Of a DNA stretch of 43,929 nt, positions 16,259 to 23,952 are shown in pieces. The notes under the pieces are model-generated. The model was not told the origin of the DNA. It worked only from the letters and a program-made list of their open reading frames with translations, and did not search any database. The position numbers and the translations under genes are program-made. This stretch comes from Clostridia bacterium. GTDB lineage: Bacteria > Bacillota > Peptococcia > DRI-13 > SV3-B141. Numbering within the stretch: the first letter of the stretch is position 1; each line of letters starts with the position of its first letter. The DNA lies in NCBI GenBank assembly GCA_018433015.1, contig JAHDSB010000148.1, forward strand, positions 1 to 43,929. Reading direction: 5' to 3'.

Positions 16259-17524
16259 TTACATATTCGTGTCATCGGAAGAAACTTTCAGCGTTTCTAG
16301 GAGCTCTAAACCTTCTAAAGGCAGAGGAAGACTATGAATATTGATACAGGGAAGATCAGAATGTAAATGAGTTGTTACATGGTTAAAGCTTTGTTCAAAA
16401 ATATCAATTTCTTGTTTGGTGTAAGGGGGATTAGTACCGTTTTTGATACTGGTAAGAACCGGCTCCAGAGGCAATACTTCATATTTGATAAGACCTTTAT
16501 CTCGAAAGCTTCTTGTATAAATAGGAATATAGGTGGCCTCTTTAAAATAAGGTTGTCCCTTTTCATCAATATCCATATGTAAGTTAAGTATGATGCTGCA
16601 GCGCCTTTCCAGACCTCTTTGGGCTGAGATGAAATTTCCTAAGGAATAGATTACAAATTTGTCTCTACTGGATTCTCCTGCGGGAGTTGTTATAATATCA
16701 GTTGGCTGAAGGACGTGAGGATGATGACCCAGGATGATGTCAGCACCTGCCTCCAGTAAGGCTTGGGATAGTTGTTTTTGTACAGAATTAGGATAAGGTT
16801 GATATTCTTGTCCACAATGAAGAGCAACAATCACTAATTGGGCACCTTGTTCTTTAGCTTTGGCGATATCACTTATCATTTTTTTGTCATCTATATAATT
16901 AACGGCAAATTCTTTACCTTTTTCCGGTCTAATGCCATTTGTTCCATAGGTATAAGCCAGAACTGCTAATTTAACTCCTTTCACTTCCGTAAGGAGAATT
17001 TTTTCTTGCTCTTCCTGGGTGCGGGAAGTTCCTGTATGTAATAGGCTTACCTGATCTAAATGATCAAGGGTTGCAACTAAGCCCCCATAATTTTTATCTA
17101 GGCTATGGTTATTGGCTGTTGTTAAAATATCAAAACCTGCGGCTTTTAAATTATCAGCCAAGATTTCCGGGGCGTTAAAACGAGGATAACCGCTGTATTT
17201 TGCAGCTTCACCGGCCAAAGTTGTTTCTAAATTTCCAATAACTAAATCTGAGGCCTGGAAGATAGGAGCCACATTAGTAAAAAATGAAGAAAAGTCATAA
17301 GTACCTTGTTGTGGATCAAAGCCTGCTTTGATTTGGGTATTATGCATCATAATATCTCCTACTGCTGTGATAGTAAAGGTATTATCTACGGGGAGAGGAG
17401 TTTCTGCATTTTCCTCAGGTACTTGGAGAGTATTAGTGTGGGAGAAGGTAGTTAAGGTGTAACCGCAGCAAAAAAATATTGTAAAAAGAATAAGTATAAG
17501 ACCGGAAAAAAATGGTTTCCTCAT
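16259..17524 (-). CDS. CapA family (poly-gamma-glutamate capsule synthesis-like) protein
   Basis: The 421-aa protein begins with a basic N-terminus and a hydrophobic anchor (PFFSGLILILFTIFFCCGY), then the PGA_cap metallophosphatase-like domain: AVGDIMMHN near residue 55, VIGNLETT, TTANNHSLD, VALHCGQEY, and DIILGHHPHVLQP. The frame is open as far as 17992, but the upstream part is antisense to the subtilase gene. ATG 17524 is the convincing start because a signal segment follows directly. CapA of Bacillus works with other Cap proteins in capsule export. None is present here, so this is one of the many standalone CapA-like proteins whose function is not established. It is divergent from the subtilase gene. 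Confidence 0.85.
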   Translation of the reverse strand: MRKPFFSGLILILFTIFFCCGYTLTTFSHTNTLQVPEENAETPLPVDNTFTITAVGDIMMHNTQIKAGFDPQQGTYDFSSFFTNVAPIFQASDLVIGNLETTLAGEAAKYSGYPRFNAPEILADNLKAAGFDILTTANNHSLDKNYGGLVATLDHLDQVSLLHTGTSRTQEEQEKILLTEVKGVKLAVLAYTYGTNGIRPEKGKEFAVNYIDDKKMISDIAKAKEQGAQLVIVALHCGQEYQPYPNSVQKQLSQALLEAGADIILGHHPHVLQPTDIITTPAGESSRDKFVIYSLGNFISAQRGLERRCSIILNLHMDIDEKGQPYFKEATYIPIYTRSFRDKGLIKYEVLPLEPVLTSIKNGTNPPYTKQEIDIFEQSFNHVTTHLHSDLPCINIHSLPLPLEGLELLETLKVSSDDTNM

Positions 17525-17560
17525 AATATTCACATCCTTAATAATCATATCTACAACTAG

Positions 17561-17589
17561 ATTATAGCAGGCTATAGAATAATTGTCTT
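17561..17589 (-). promoter_or_regulatory. Putative promoter of the CapA-like gene
   Basis: On the minus strand AAGACA (17589-17584), a 17-base spacer and a perfect TATAAT (17566-17561) stand 36 bases before the start codon. The -35 matches four of six positions. Confidence 0.4.
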
Positions 17590-17666
17590 GTAGTAGCGCT
17601 TTTGCTTTCTCTGGCATAAGGTACATCAGGTATGTATTGCGTATGTTAGAGAAAGGAGTTTTGTAT

Positions 17667-18851
17667 ATGATGAATAATGAGGAGAAAGCAGCGGGTATTA
17701 GAAAAATAGTTACCATAGAGAATAAAGATGATGTGAAGCTACTACAAGAAGTATTAGAAGCTTCGGGAGGGAGCATAATTAAAGAATTACCTTTAATTTC
17801 TGGTTTCCTCTGCGAATTTCCCCAAGACAACAGTGTATCCCTAGCGGCCAGAAATTTACCGCAAAATATAAAAATTGAGGAAGATTTAGACTTTAAACTC
17901 TGTTGCCTTTCCGGTTTCCCCTTTAATTTTCCTAATCCTTTTCCGCCTAACCAAGGTTTTTCTTCTAATCCTTCCAAGCCTACAATGCCCAAATACCCGG
18001 CTATGCCTCAGTATCCTGATCAGGTAGGTGGCAATGTTGATTGGGGAATAAGAAGAATTGGTGCACCCCAGGTTTGGAGCATGCTTAACAGCAACCGCAG
18101 GGTACGTGTTGGCATTATTGATACAGGTATTGACTATCAGCATCCTGATTTAAAGAATAATTTCAGAGAAGGAATCAGTACTTTAGATAACCATCCTACT
18201 TTTTATGATGATTATGGACATGGAACTCATGTAGCTGGAACTATTGGAGCTAACAGCAGACAAGGAATGTCAGGGATAAATCCCTTAGTTGATTTTTATG
18301 TAGTAAAAGCCTTTAACAAAAAAGGAAATGGTAAGCTATCCGATATTATAGAAGGTATTGATTGGTTAATGAGACGCCAAGTAAATATCATTAATATGAG
18401 TTTTTCAACTTCAGAAACTAACCAAATATTTGAAAGAGTTATGAGCCTTGCTTATCAACAGGGCATAATACTTGTGGCAGCGGCAGGAAATGATGGACCC
18501 AATAGTCCTGTAGATTATCCAGCTCGTTTTCCTAATGTTTTGGCAGTTTCAGCTATAGATAGTAATGATCGCTTAGCCAATTTTTCTTGTACAGGTCCGG
18601 AAATTGATTTTTGTGCACCAGGAGTCGATATAAATTCTACTTGGCTGGAAGGAGGGTATGCTGTTAAAAGCGGTACTTCTTTTGCAGCCCCCCATATTGC
18701 AGGAACTATTGCAGATATTATCAACTATTATGGCCCCATGCATCCTTATCAGATTAGAAGCTTAATGGCCCAACGAGCAGTAGCTTTGCAAGCTTTAACA
18801 CGGGAACAGCAAGGTAATGGGCTGGTAGAAATACCAAGCTTATTCAGTTAA
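17667..18851 (+). CDS. Subtilisin-like serine protease (peptidase S8), no signal peptide
   Basis: The 394-aa protease has the full triad: Asp152 (GIIDTGID), His185 (DYGHGTHVAGT) and Ser338 (SGTSFAAPH), with oxyanion Asn275 (AAAGND). Residues ~10-75 look like an I9-type propeptide/inhibitor region. A Pro/Phe/Asn-rich linker follows (about 82-118), then the catalytic domain. The frame continues upstream to 17583, but ATG 17667 lies behind AAAGGAG. Neither start is followed by a signal peptide, so the enzyme may act inside the cell, as intracellular subtilisins do, or leave by another route. It is divergent from the CapA-like gene and ends inside a repeated hairpin. Confidence 0.93.
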   Translation: MMNNEEKAAGIRKIVTIENKDDVKLLQEVLEASGGSIIKELPLISGFLCEFPQDNSVSLAARNLPQNIKIEEDLDFKLCCLSGFPFNFPNPFPPNQGFSSNPSKPTMPKYPAMPQYPDQVGGNVDWGIRRIGAPQVWSMLNSNRRVRVGIIDTGIDYQHPDLKNNFREGISTLDNHPTFYDDYGHGTHVAGTIGANSRQGMSGINPLVDFYVVKAFNKKGNGKLSDIIEGIDWLMRRQVNIINMSFSTSETNQIFERVMSLAYQQGIILVAAAGNDGPNSPVDYPARFPNVLAVSAIDSNDRLANFSCTGPEIDFCAPGVDINSTWLEGGYAVKSGTSFAAPHIAGTIADIINYYGPMHPYQIRSLMAQRAVALQALTREQQGNGLVEIPSLFS

Positions 18852-18912
18852 ACAGAGTTCTAACCTTCAGATGGGGTTTTAAACCCCCACTGAAGGTTAG
18901 AACTTGTTATCC
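18850..18912 (+). repeat. Copy B of the 63-bp intergenic hairpin repeat
   Basis: It starts in the stop codon of the subtilase gene and is 51/63 identical to 12341-12403. Here the structure is nearly perfect: GTTCTAACCTTCAG pairs with CTGAAGGTTAGAAC (14 bp). Inside, TGGGG pairs with CCCCA around an A/T loop. No T-tract follows. Confidence 0.75.
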
Positions 18913-18957
18913 ATGCTAGTAACACTTACGAACTTGTTTGGATAAATTACTTATTAA

Positions 18958-19003
18958 ACAAAGTAAAGGGAATGACTGTTAGAAGTCCTTTCCTTTACTT
19001 TGT
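18958..19003. terminator. Bidirectional terminator between convergent genes
   Basis: ACAAAGTAAAGG on the left pairs with CCTTTACTTTGT on the right, with a smaller GACT/AGTC stem inside. A/T-rich flanks on both sides fit termination of the subtilase transcript (plus) and the zinc-ribbon gene (minus). Confidence 0.7.
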
Positions 19004-19029
19004 ATTGTTTAATATAGCTGGAAAACTAC

Positions 19030-19284
19030 TCACAGAAATTCTAGTTTATTGTCGCAACAATTGATTTTGATACGATAATCATGGTGACACTTAGGACAGG
19101 TGAAAAGATGAAGACATTCGTTACTGCCAACGCCATCATTTTGGTTAAGAATAGTATCATCCAAATAGGGGCTGTAGGGATCAAAATAATTGGTCAAAGC
19201 GCCGGTATCTGATAGCGTTCCCTTACATCTGGGACAAGTTAGAGTAACCTGCATTAACCCATTACAAAGGGGACAGACAGACAT
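19030..19284 (-). CDS. Small zinc-ribbon-like protein of unknown function
   Basis: An 84-aa protein with CPLC near the N-terminus, CPRC at about 18-21, CPKC at about 64-67 and a CC pair near the C-terminus. That is enough ligands for two zinc ribbons. I do not recognise a named family. ATG 19284 lies behind AGGAGGG (spacing 7). The longer frame to 19350 lacks a ribosome-binding site and adds an unrelated hydrophobic stretch. It is transcribed alone, convergent with the subtilase gene. Confidence 0.75.
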   Translation of the reverse strand: MSVCPLCNGLMQVTLTCPRCKGTLSDTGALTNYFDPYSPYLDDTILNQNDGVGSNECLHLFTCPKCHHDYRIKINCCDNKLEFL

Positions 19285-19483
19285 AAAAATCCCTCCTGAT
19301 AAATCGTTATCTTTGTATATTTTTTTATATAAATAAAAGGTTAAATGCATATAAAAAAAACATAAACAAAAATGAAAAATTGGCAGGAGATGTAATAAAA
19401 TTAGCGAATATATATATTAAAATTTTATTAATAGTTTACTTTTGTTTTATATTTTTAAAATTTCACAAAATATATAATTTTAT

Positions 19484-19493
19484 AAAGGAGGTG
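19484..19493 (+). other. Orphan Shine-Dalgarno sequence in the transporter leader
   Basis: AAAGGAGGTG is an almost complete anti-16S match, but no usable ATG, GTG or TTG follows within range: the overlapping GTG is followed by TAA, and the ATG at 19532 runs into TAG after two codons. The surrounding gap 19285-19574 is very A/T-rich and otherwise shows no gene. A second, functional GAGGAGG precedes the ATG at 19575. Confidence 0.5.
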
Positions 19494-19574
19494 TAAAAAT
19501 AAACAAAATATTAACACTATAGTAATTATAGATGCTGTAGTAACAACAATCTAATAGTACAGAGGAGGAATATC

Positions 19575-20953
19575 ATGGTAACTTTAGGTGCAATTCATTG
19601 GATTTATATCGTTTTGGTAACGGTTGTTATTGTAACGATGGCAATGCGAAGAGACACTGTTTTACCTTGTATCATCGGTCTGTTTGTTGTTGGTATGACA
19701 TGGAGCGGTAGTAGGTTAAAACCATCCAGATTATGTTCAATGCCTTGATCGCTGCGGGAAATGAGTTTTTAGGTATTATAGTTGTTATATCTTTAGTTGT
19801 TGGTATGTCTAAAGCCATGTCAGAAACAGGCATAGATGCACTAATAGCTAAACCGGCAACAAAAGTAATGGTAAACGCTGATGTAGCGTTCTTTGTTACT
19901 GGTATTTCCATGTTGATTGTGTCCTGGTTTGTTTGGCCTTCTCCCGCCGTTGCTCTAATCGGTGCTTTAATTACACCGGTTGCGGTAAAGGCAGGTCTTC
20001 CTGTTATAGGGGCTGCTATTGCTATGAACCTATTCGGTCATGGGTTAGCTATGTCAAATGACTGGATTATTCAAGGAGCTCCCGGCGTAACAGCTAAAGG
20101 CGCGGGCCTGGCAGATCCGATGGTTATCATTAAATCAGGAATTCCTCTTTTCTTAGTAATGGGTGTTGTTACTATAACGATTGCTTATATTATGCTGAAA
20201 AGGGATATGAGTGCTAACAAAGATCATTATGCCCAGCAAGCGCTGAATTATACGGCTGCTACTACAGAAGTCAAGGAACCTTCAGGGGCTGCGAAGTTAA
20301 TGGCAGCATTAATACCTGTTGCCTTCATTGCCGATGTAGTTGCTATGCTGATCTTAGATCTTAAAGGTGGAGATGCTACAGCATTGATCGGAGGAACTGC
20401 CTTAGTAATCATGTCTGTAATTGCTATGGTGGAATTTAAAGGCGAATCATTGGAAAAAATAACGAATTATGTGCGTGACGGTTTTGTGTTCGGTATAAGT
20501 GTATTTGCTCCTGTAATTGTAATCGGTGCTTTTTTCTTCCTAGGAGGAGAAGGTACGGCAAAAGCTATCTTGGGAGAAAATGCTACGGGCTTACTTAATG
20601 ATATTGGTCTTTTCTTATCACAAAATACACCTATATCTGCGGGTCCCATATGCTTCATCCAGACAATTATAGGTGGAATCACAGGTTTGGATGGTTCAGG
20701 ATTTTCCGGTCTCCCCTTAGTAGGTTCTTTGGCCCAAACTTTCGGTACGGCAATTAATGGAGATGTTGGTGTTTTAGGAGCCTTAGGTCAGCTTTCGGCA
20801 ATCTGGGTTGGTGGCGGAACTATTATTCCTTGGGGAATCATACCTGTTGCTGCAATTTGTGGTGTAGAACCTATGGAATTGGCTCGTCGTAACTTTATAC
20901 CAGTTATTATTGGTTTAATTGTTACTACTATCGTAGCTATGTTTATAGTTTAA
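19575..20953 (+). pseudogene. Multi-pass membrane transporter, interrupted by a one-base frameshift
   Basis: Translation should begin at ATG 19575, behind GAGGAGG, giving a hydrophobic N-terminus that runs through CIIGLFVVGMTWSGS and then hits TGA at 19746. From AAAA at 19718-19721 the next frame continues seamlessly (KTIQIMFNALIAAGNEFLG) to 20953 with about ten more membrane helices. A five-A run would restore one ~459-aa protein. The downstream frame has no ribosome-binding site before its ATG at 19733. The protein shows repeated Gly/Ala-rich helices, a WPSPAVALIGA loop and a possible re-entrant GGITGLDGSGFSGLP segment. This suggests a large secondary transporter, perhaps of the ion transporter superfamily, but I cannot assign the family. 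The shift may be a real mutation, a sequencing error or, less likely, recoding. Confidence 0.7.
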
Positions 20954-20978
20954 TTAAAAAATAAAATCATATCTGAAG

Positions 20979-21028
20979 TACAGCATGAAAAACAGACGGT
21001 AATTTAACCGTCTGTTTTTCATGCTGTA
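20979..21028 (+). terminator. Perfect 22-bp hairpin terminator
   Basis: Arms 20979-21000 and 21007-21028 are perfectly complementary around the loop AATTTA. The right arm includes CTGTTTTTCATG. It lies after the transporter stop at 20953. Confidence 0.75.
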
Positions 21029-21126
21029 TGCATAATTTTAAGTGACAGTTTTTAGAAGTTCTTCGTATTTACAGGAGTTATTTAAATACTAGAGAATATA
21101 TTAAGGTATACGAAGGAGAGATTGCA

Positions 21127-21612
21127 GTGAAATATAGACGTCGCTTAAAGTACTATTTGATTAAACTATGTAGACTTAAAGATTCTCCTAAAGCCGTGGC
21201 CGGCGGATTAGCGTGGGGAGCATTTGTTCATTTTTATCCAACATTTGGCCTAGGTCCTTTAATAGCGGTGTTCATGGCCGGATTATTTAGAACTAATATT
21301 GTCGCAGCTACTGTAGGCTGGGCTATTATTATGCCTCTTTTTCCAGTGTTTTTTTATTTTAATTTTATAATAGGTGATTTCTTGATTGGGGTACCTGCTG
21401 ATAATATAGTTATGGCTATACAGGGTTTTTCTCATATTAGTTTGAAAGATATCTTCTTAGTAAGTAAAGCTTTTGTTGTTGGTTCTATAGTAAATGGTAT
21501 ATTAGGAGTAAGTTTTATTTGGGCATCAGGTTTTTGTTTATTAAAAAAGTACAGAAAAGAAATATTATGCTTTATTTGTTGTAATATAAAAGTTAAGAAG
21601 CGGGCTTTTTAA
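21127..21612 (+). CDS. DUF2062 domain membrane protein
   Basis: A 161-aa protein with a basic N-terminus (KYRRRLKYYLIKL), the DUF2062 signature SPKAVAGGLAWGAFVHFYPTFG-like region near residues 20-42, and about three membrane helices. The function of the family is unknown; members often sit near glycosyltransferases, which are absent here. The start is GTG 21127 after GAAGGAGAG. The stop overlaps the stop of the convergent next gene by four bases. Confidence 0.85.
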   Translation: MKYRRRLKYYLIKLCRLKDSPKAVAGGLAWGAFVHFYPTFGLGPLIAVFMAGLFRTNIVAATVGWAIIMPLFPVFFYFNFIIGDFLIGVPADNIVMAIQGFSHISLKDIFLVSKAFVVGSIVNGILGVSFIWASGFCLLKKYRKEILCFICCNIKVKKRAF

Positions 21613-21869
21613 GGTAGTTCTTCTTGAGCTTCAGGGGAAGAGTTACTTTTGGTCCATACTTTAGTACCATTACGTTTGGATCTACAAGGTTTACAAAAAC
21701 TATCCAACATATTTTTTAGTTTTTTGATATGGAGCGACTTTTCCTGAGCCAGTTCAGAATATAAAATTTGTATTTCGGGAGCTTCTACTTTGGAGGCAAA
21801 AGCCTTATAATTCTTTAAAAGAGCTTCTTCATAAGTAATAGAACGTTGCAGCATTTCATTTGTTCCCAT
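21609..21869 (-). CDS. Small helical protein, ferritin-like hairpin
   Basis: An 86-aa protein whose first ~55 residues form two amphipathic helices with regularly placed Glu, Tyr and His (ITYEEALLKNYKAFA, then YSELAQEKSLHIKKL). This recalls half of a rubrerythrin/ferritin-like bundle. The rest is basic and contains a CKPC pair. I do not assign a function. ATG 21869 is preferred over 21923 because AAAGGAG lies eight bases before it. It converges with the DUF2062 gene (4-base overlap). Confidence 0.7.
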   Translation of the reverse strand: MGTNEMLQRSITYEEALLKNYKAFASKVEAPEIQILYSELAQEKSLHIKKLKNMLDSFCKPCRSKRNGTKVWTKSNSSPEAQEELP

Positions 21870-21967
21870 AGGAAGGTCTCCTTTCTTGGCAGATAAGGTT
21901 TTTTCTCTACGCAAAGGGATCAATTCTTTAATTGTATTCTATGATTCATATTCTTTATTTGTGCTCG

Positions 21968-22150
21968 TTATTGCTTTTCCGGGGGAGCTACTTCAATGGA
22001 ATCCAGAGTTTGTTTGAATTGGGCACGGATACCTTTTAAATAAATTTTACGTAATTTAGCTTGTTCCGCTTTTTCTTCAGGAGTTAAACCTGAAGTTTTT
22101 TGTTTTTTAGCTAATTCATTGATACGATTAATTAATTCTTTAGTAATCAT
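21968..22150 (-). CDS. DUF896 family protein (YnzC-like)
   Basis: A 60-aa protein that matches the compact DUF896 family: INRINELAKKQKTSGLTPEE at the N-terminus and LRKIYLKGIRAQFK in the middle, ending in a short polar tail. Members are two-helix cytoplasmic proteins of unknown function found throughout the Firmicutes. ATG 22150 follows GAGGTG. It lies 98 bases upstream of the ferritin-like gene on the same strand and may be cotranscribed with it. Confidence 0.9.
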   Translation of the reverse strand: MITKELINRINELAKKQKTSGLTPEEKAEQAKLRKIYLKGIRAQFKQTLDSIEVAPPEKQ

Positions 22151-22257
22151 TAGTAGTTCACCTCTTCAAATTTTTTTGTATTTCTTGTCAAAAGTGTAGC
22201 AATTAGTAGTAACTTTTCTATAATGAACTAGAAGGTTTTCTTTGGGGGAATTTAATA

Positions 22258-22551
22258 ATGGCACATGTGCGTGTGACTTTATCAAGGGATATGCTTCAGG
22301 CCTTGCTGGGTAATCTCCTTGATGTACAGTCCCCAGCCAGTGAATATGTTGTGGAAAGTGAAATAGATGGGGAAGATGAAATAACTCGCATTATTAATTT
22401 AGCAAGTGGGGATGTTTTTGAACAAACCGTTCAAAAGCAGAAAGCAAGTATTATGATAAAACCTGAATGCAAGATTTATGAGTTTCCGAAAAAATATGAT
22501 GTCAGTGATGAAAATATGGATGAAAGTAGTGATGGGAAAAAACAAGAATAA
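22258..22551 (+). CDS. Conserved-looking small protein of unknown function
   Basis: A 97-aa acidic protein with no membrane segment or Cys cluster. The first half (HVRVTLSRDMLQALLG) could form a strand and helix. The C-terminal third is Asp/Glu/Ser/Lys-rich and likely disordered. The start is ATG 22258 with a modest GGGGG site ten bases upstream. A good terminator follows, which supports a real transcription unit. I do not recognise it. Confidence 0.6.
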   Translation: MAHVRVTLSRDMLQALLGNLLDVQSPASEYVVESEIDGEDEITRIINLASGDVFEQTVQKQKASIMIKPECKIYEFPKKYDVSDENMDESSDGKKQE

Positions 22552-22574
22552 ATGTGTATTAAATTGGATTAAAT

Positions 22575-22606
22575 AAAAGCGTTTCTCTGGGAAATGCTTT
22601 TTTTTT
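22575..22606 (+). terminator. Rho-independent terminator
   Basis: AAAGCGTTTC pairs with GAAATGCTTT (one G-U) around a short loop and is followed by a run of T. It ends the transcript of the 97-aa gene. Confidence 0.85.
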
Positions 22607-22779
22607 ATCCGCTAGCTAACACCGCTCTGCATAGTATTGTTCACCCTTCACATTATATAGCTTATACTATCTGTGAAGCAGAAAAAAGGTGACTTTTTCA
22701 TTTTATAAATAAATGACAATAATTATGAAATGTTTTTGCTTATTTTGATATAATAAGACTAGTTTTTTGAAGGAGTGAA

Positions 22780-23496
22780 ATGATGAGGACAGTTATATTT
22801 GATTTAGATGGAACCTTACTGCCCATAGACTTTGATGGATTTCTTACAGAATACATTCAATCTATTTCAGTATTTTGTCAGGACATAATTGACCCTAAAC
22901 TTTTTGTTTCAGCATTATTACAATCCATCGAAGTAATGATGAAGAATGATGGTAATAAAACTAATGAAGAAGCTTTTATGACCCATTTTTTAGATAAAAC
23001 GGGTCTAGAGAAGGAAAAAGTATATCCCCTGTTAGAAGAATATTACTTAAATGAGTTCTGTAAACTGAACAAATATGTGAAGAAAAGTAGATTGAGCTCA
23101 GATATTGTTAGCACTATCTTAAAACAAGATTGGCAAATTGTATTAGCTACAAATCCTTTATTTCCCCGTTTGGCTATTGAGGAAAGAATGCGTTGGGCAG
23201 GAGTGGCGGATTTTCCGTGGCTTCATATTACAACGTATGAAAATAGCCGAGGATGTAAACCGCAACTTATCTATTATCAAGAAATCCTCGATAAGTTAGG
23301 CTTGCATCCGGAGAAGTGTTGGATGATTGGCAATGATACAGAGGAAGATATGGTTGCCGCTGATTTGGGCATTTCTACATATTTAATTACGGATTATTTA
23401 ATTGATAAAGGAAAAAGAGAGATTAAGCCCCATGGAAGAGGGACACTGCAGGAGTTTGCCCAATTTGTATCAAAAGGTAAATTAGCAGCACTTTAA
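22780..23496 (+). CDS. HAD superfamily hydrolase
   Basis: A 238-aa phosphatase-like protein with motif I FDLDGTLL (nucleophile Asp9, acid/base Asp11 counting from the first Met), motif II VLATNP, and motifs III/IV at KPQLIYYQEIL and WMIGNDTEEDMVAA. A helical cap lies between motifs I and II. The substrate is not predictable. ATG 22780 or 22783 follows AAGGAG. A TATAAT at 22749-22754 may be the -10 element, with no clear -35. The gene is followed by the small zinc-finger membrane protein, probably in one transcript. Confidence 0.88.
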   Translation: MMRTVIFDLDGTLLPIDFDGFLTEYIQSISVFCQDIIDPKLFVSALLQSIEVMMKNDGNKTNEEAFMTHFLDKTGLEKEKVYPLLEEYYLNEFCKLNKYVKKSRLSSDIVSTILKQDWQIVLATNPLFPRLAIEERMRWAGVADFPWLHITTYENSRGCKPQLIYYQEILDKLGLHPEKCWMIGNDTEEDMVAADLGISTYLITDYLIDKGKREIKPHGRGTLQEFAQFVSKGKLAAL

Positions 23497-23518
23497 TTAA
23501 TAGTGAGGAGGAGGTTTT

Positions 23519-23938
23519 TTGGCAAAATGTAGTTTTTGTAATAAAAAAAGTACAGATATTTGTGGTATCTGTGAAAGACCCATGTGTGAAGATCATAAGC
23601 ACCCGGTAAACCGCTGGCATAATGCTTTTCATGCTAGATTTATTTGTGAAAGCTGTTACCAAGCCAAAGAAAAGCGAAGAAAGATAGTTCTTATTCCCAT
23701 CCTTATTTTGAGTGCCATAGCAATAGCCTCCACCATGGATATAACCTGGGGATTAAAAGAAGTATCTATGTGGTCTTATTTTCTTGCTTTGGCTGATCTG
23801 GCCTTAGGTATTTTTGCAGTTGCTTTATTCTATAATATTATAGCCCGCACCGAAAAGAGAATGATGTGGTTTAAACGCACTATACCTATAGTAGTGGTGT
23901 GGCTCATAATATATGGAATTACCCGAATACTAAGTTAA
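23519..23938 (+). CDS. Zinc-finger (B-box/AN1-like) membrane protein
   Basis: A 139-aa protein with an N-terminal metal-binding stretch (CSFCNKKSTDICGICERPMC, then EDHKHP, and CESC) followed by two or three membrane helices (VLIPILILSAIAIA; YFLALADLALGIFAVALF; IPIVVVWLIIYGI). The architecture, cytoplasmic zinc finger plus membrane anchor, is seen in unnamed clostridial proteins. The function is unknown. The start is TTG 23519 after GAGGAGGAGG. It lies between the HAD and DUF362 genes in one apparent operon. Confidence 0.75.
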   Translation: MAKCSFCNKKSTDICGICERPMCEDHKHPVNRWHNAFHARFICESCYQAKEKRRKIVLIPILILSAIAIASTMDITWGLKEVSMWSYFLALADLALGIFAVALFYNIIARTEKRMMWFKRTIPIVVVWLIIYGITRILS

Positions 23939-23952
23939 GTGGGGTGTTAAGC

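Noticed and set aside
17525-17992. N-terminal extension of the CapA-like frame to 577 residues
   Set aside because: It is antisense to the subtilase gene, has no ribosome-binding site at its start and would place the signal segment in the middle of the protein.
19460-19468. ATTTCACAA resembling half of a Rex site upstream of the frameshifted transporter
   Set aside because: The matching left half is absent (about 13 of 18 positions overall in an A/T-rich stretch), so chance is the better explanation.
20979-21028. Terminal inverted repeat of a mobile element
   Set aside because: The two arms are only six bases apart, no transposase is nearby and no target duplication is visible.
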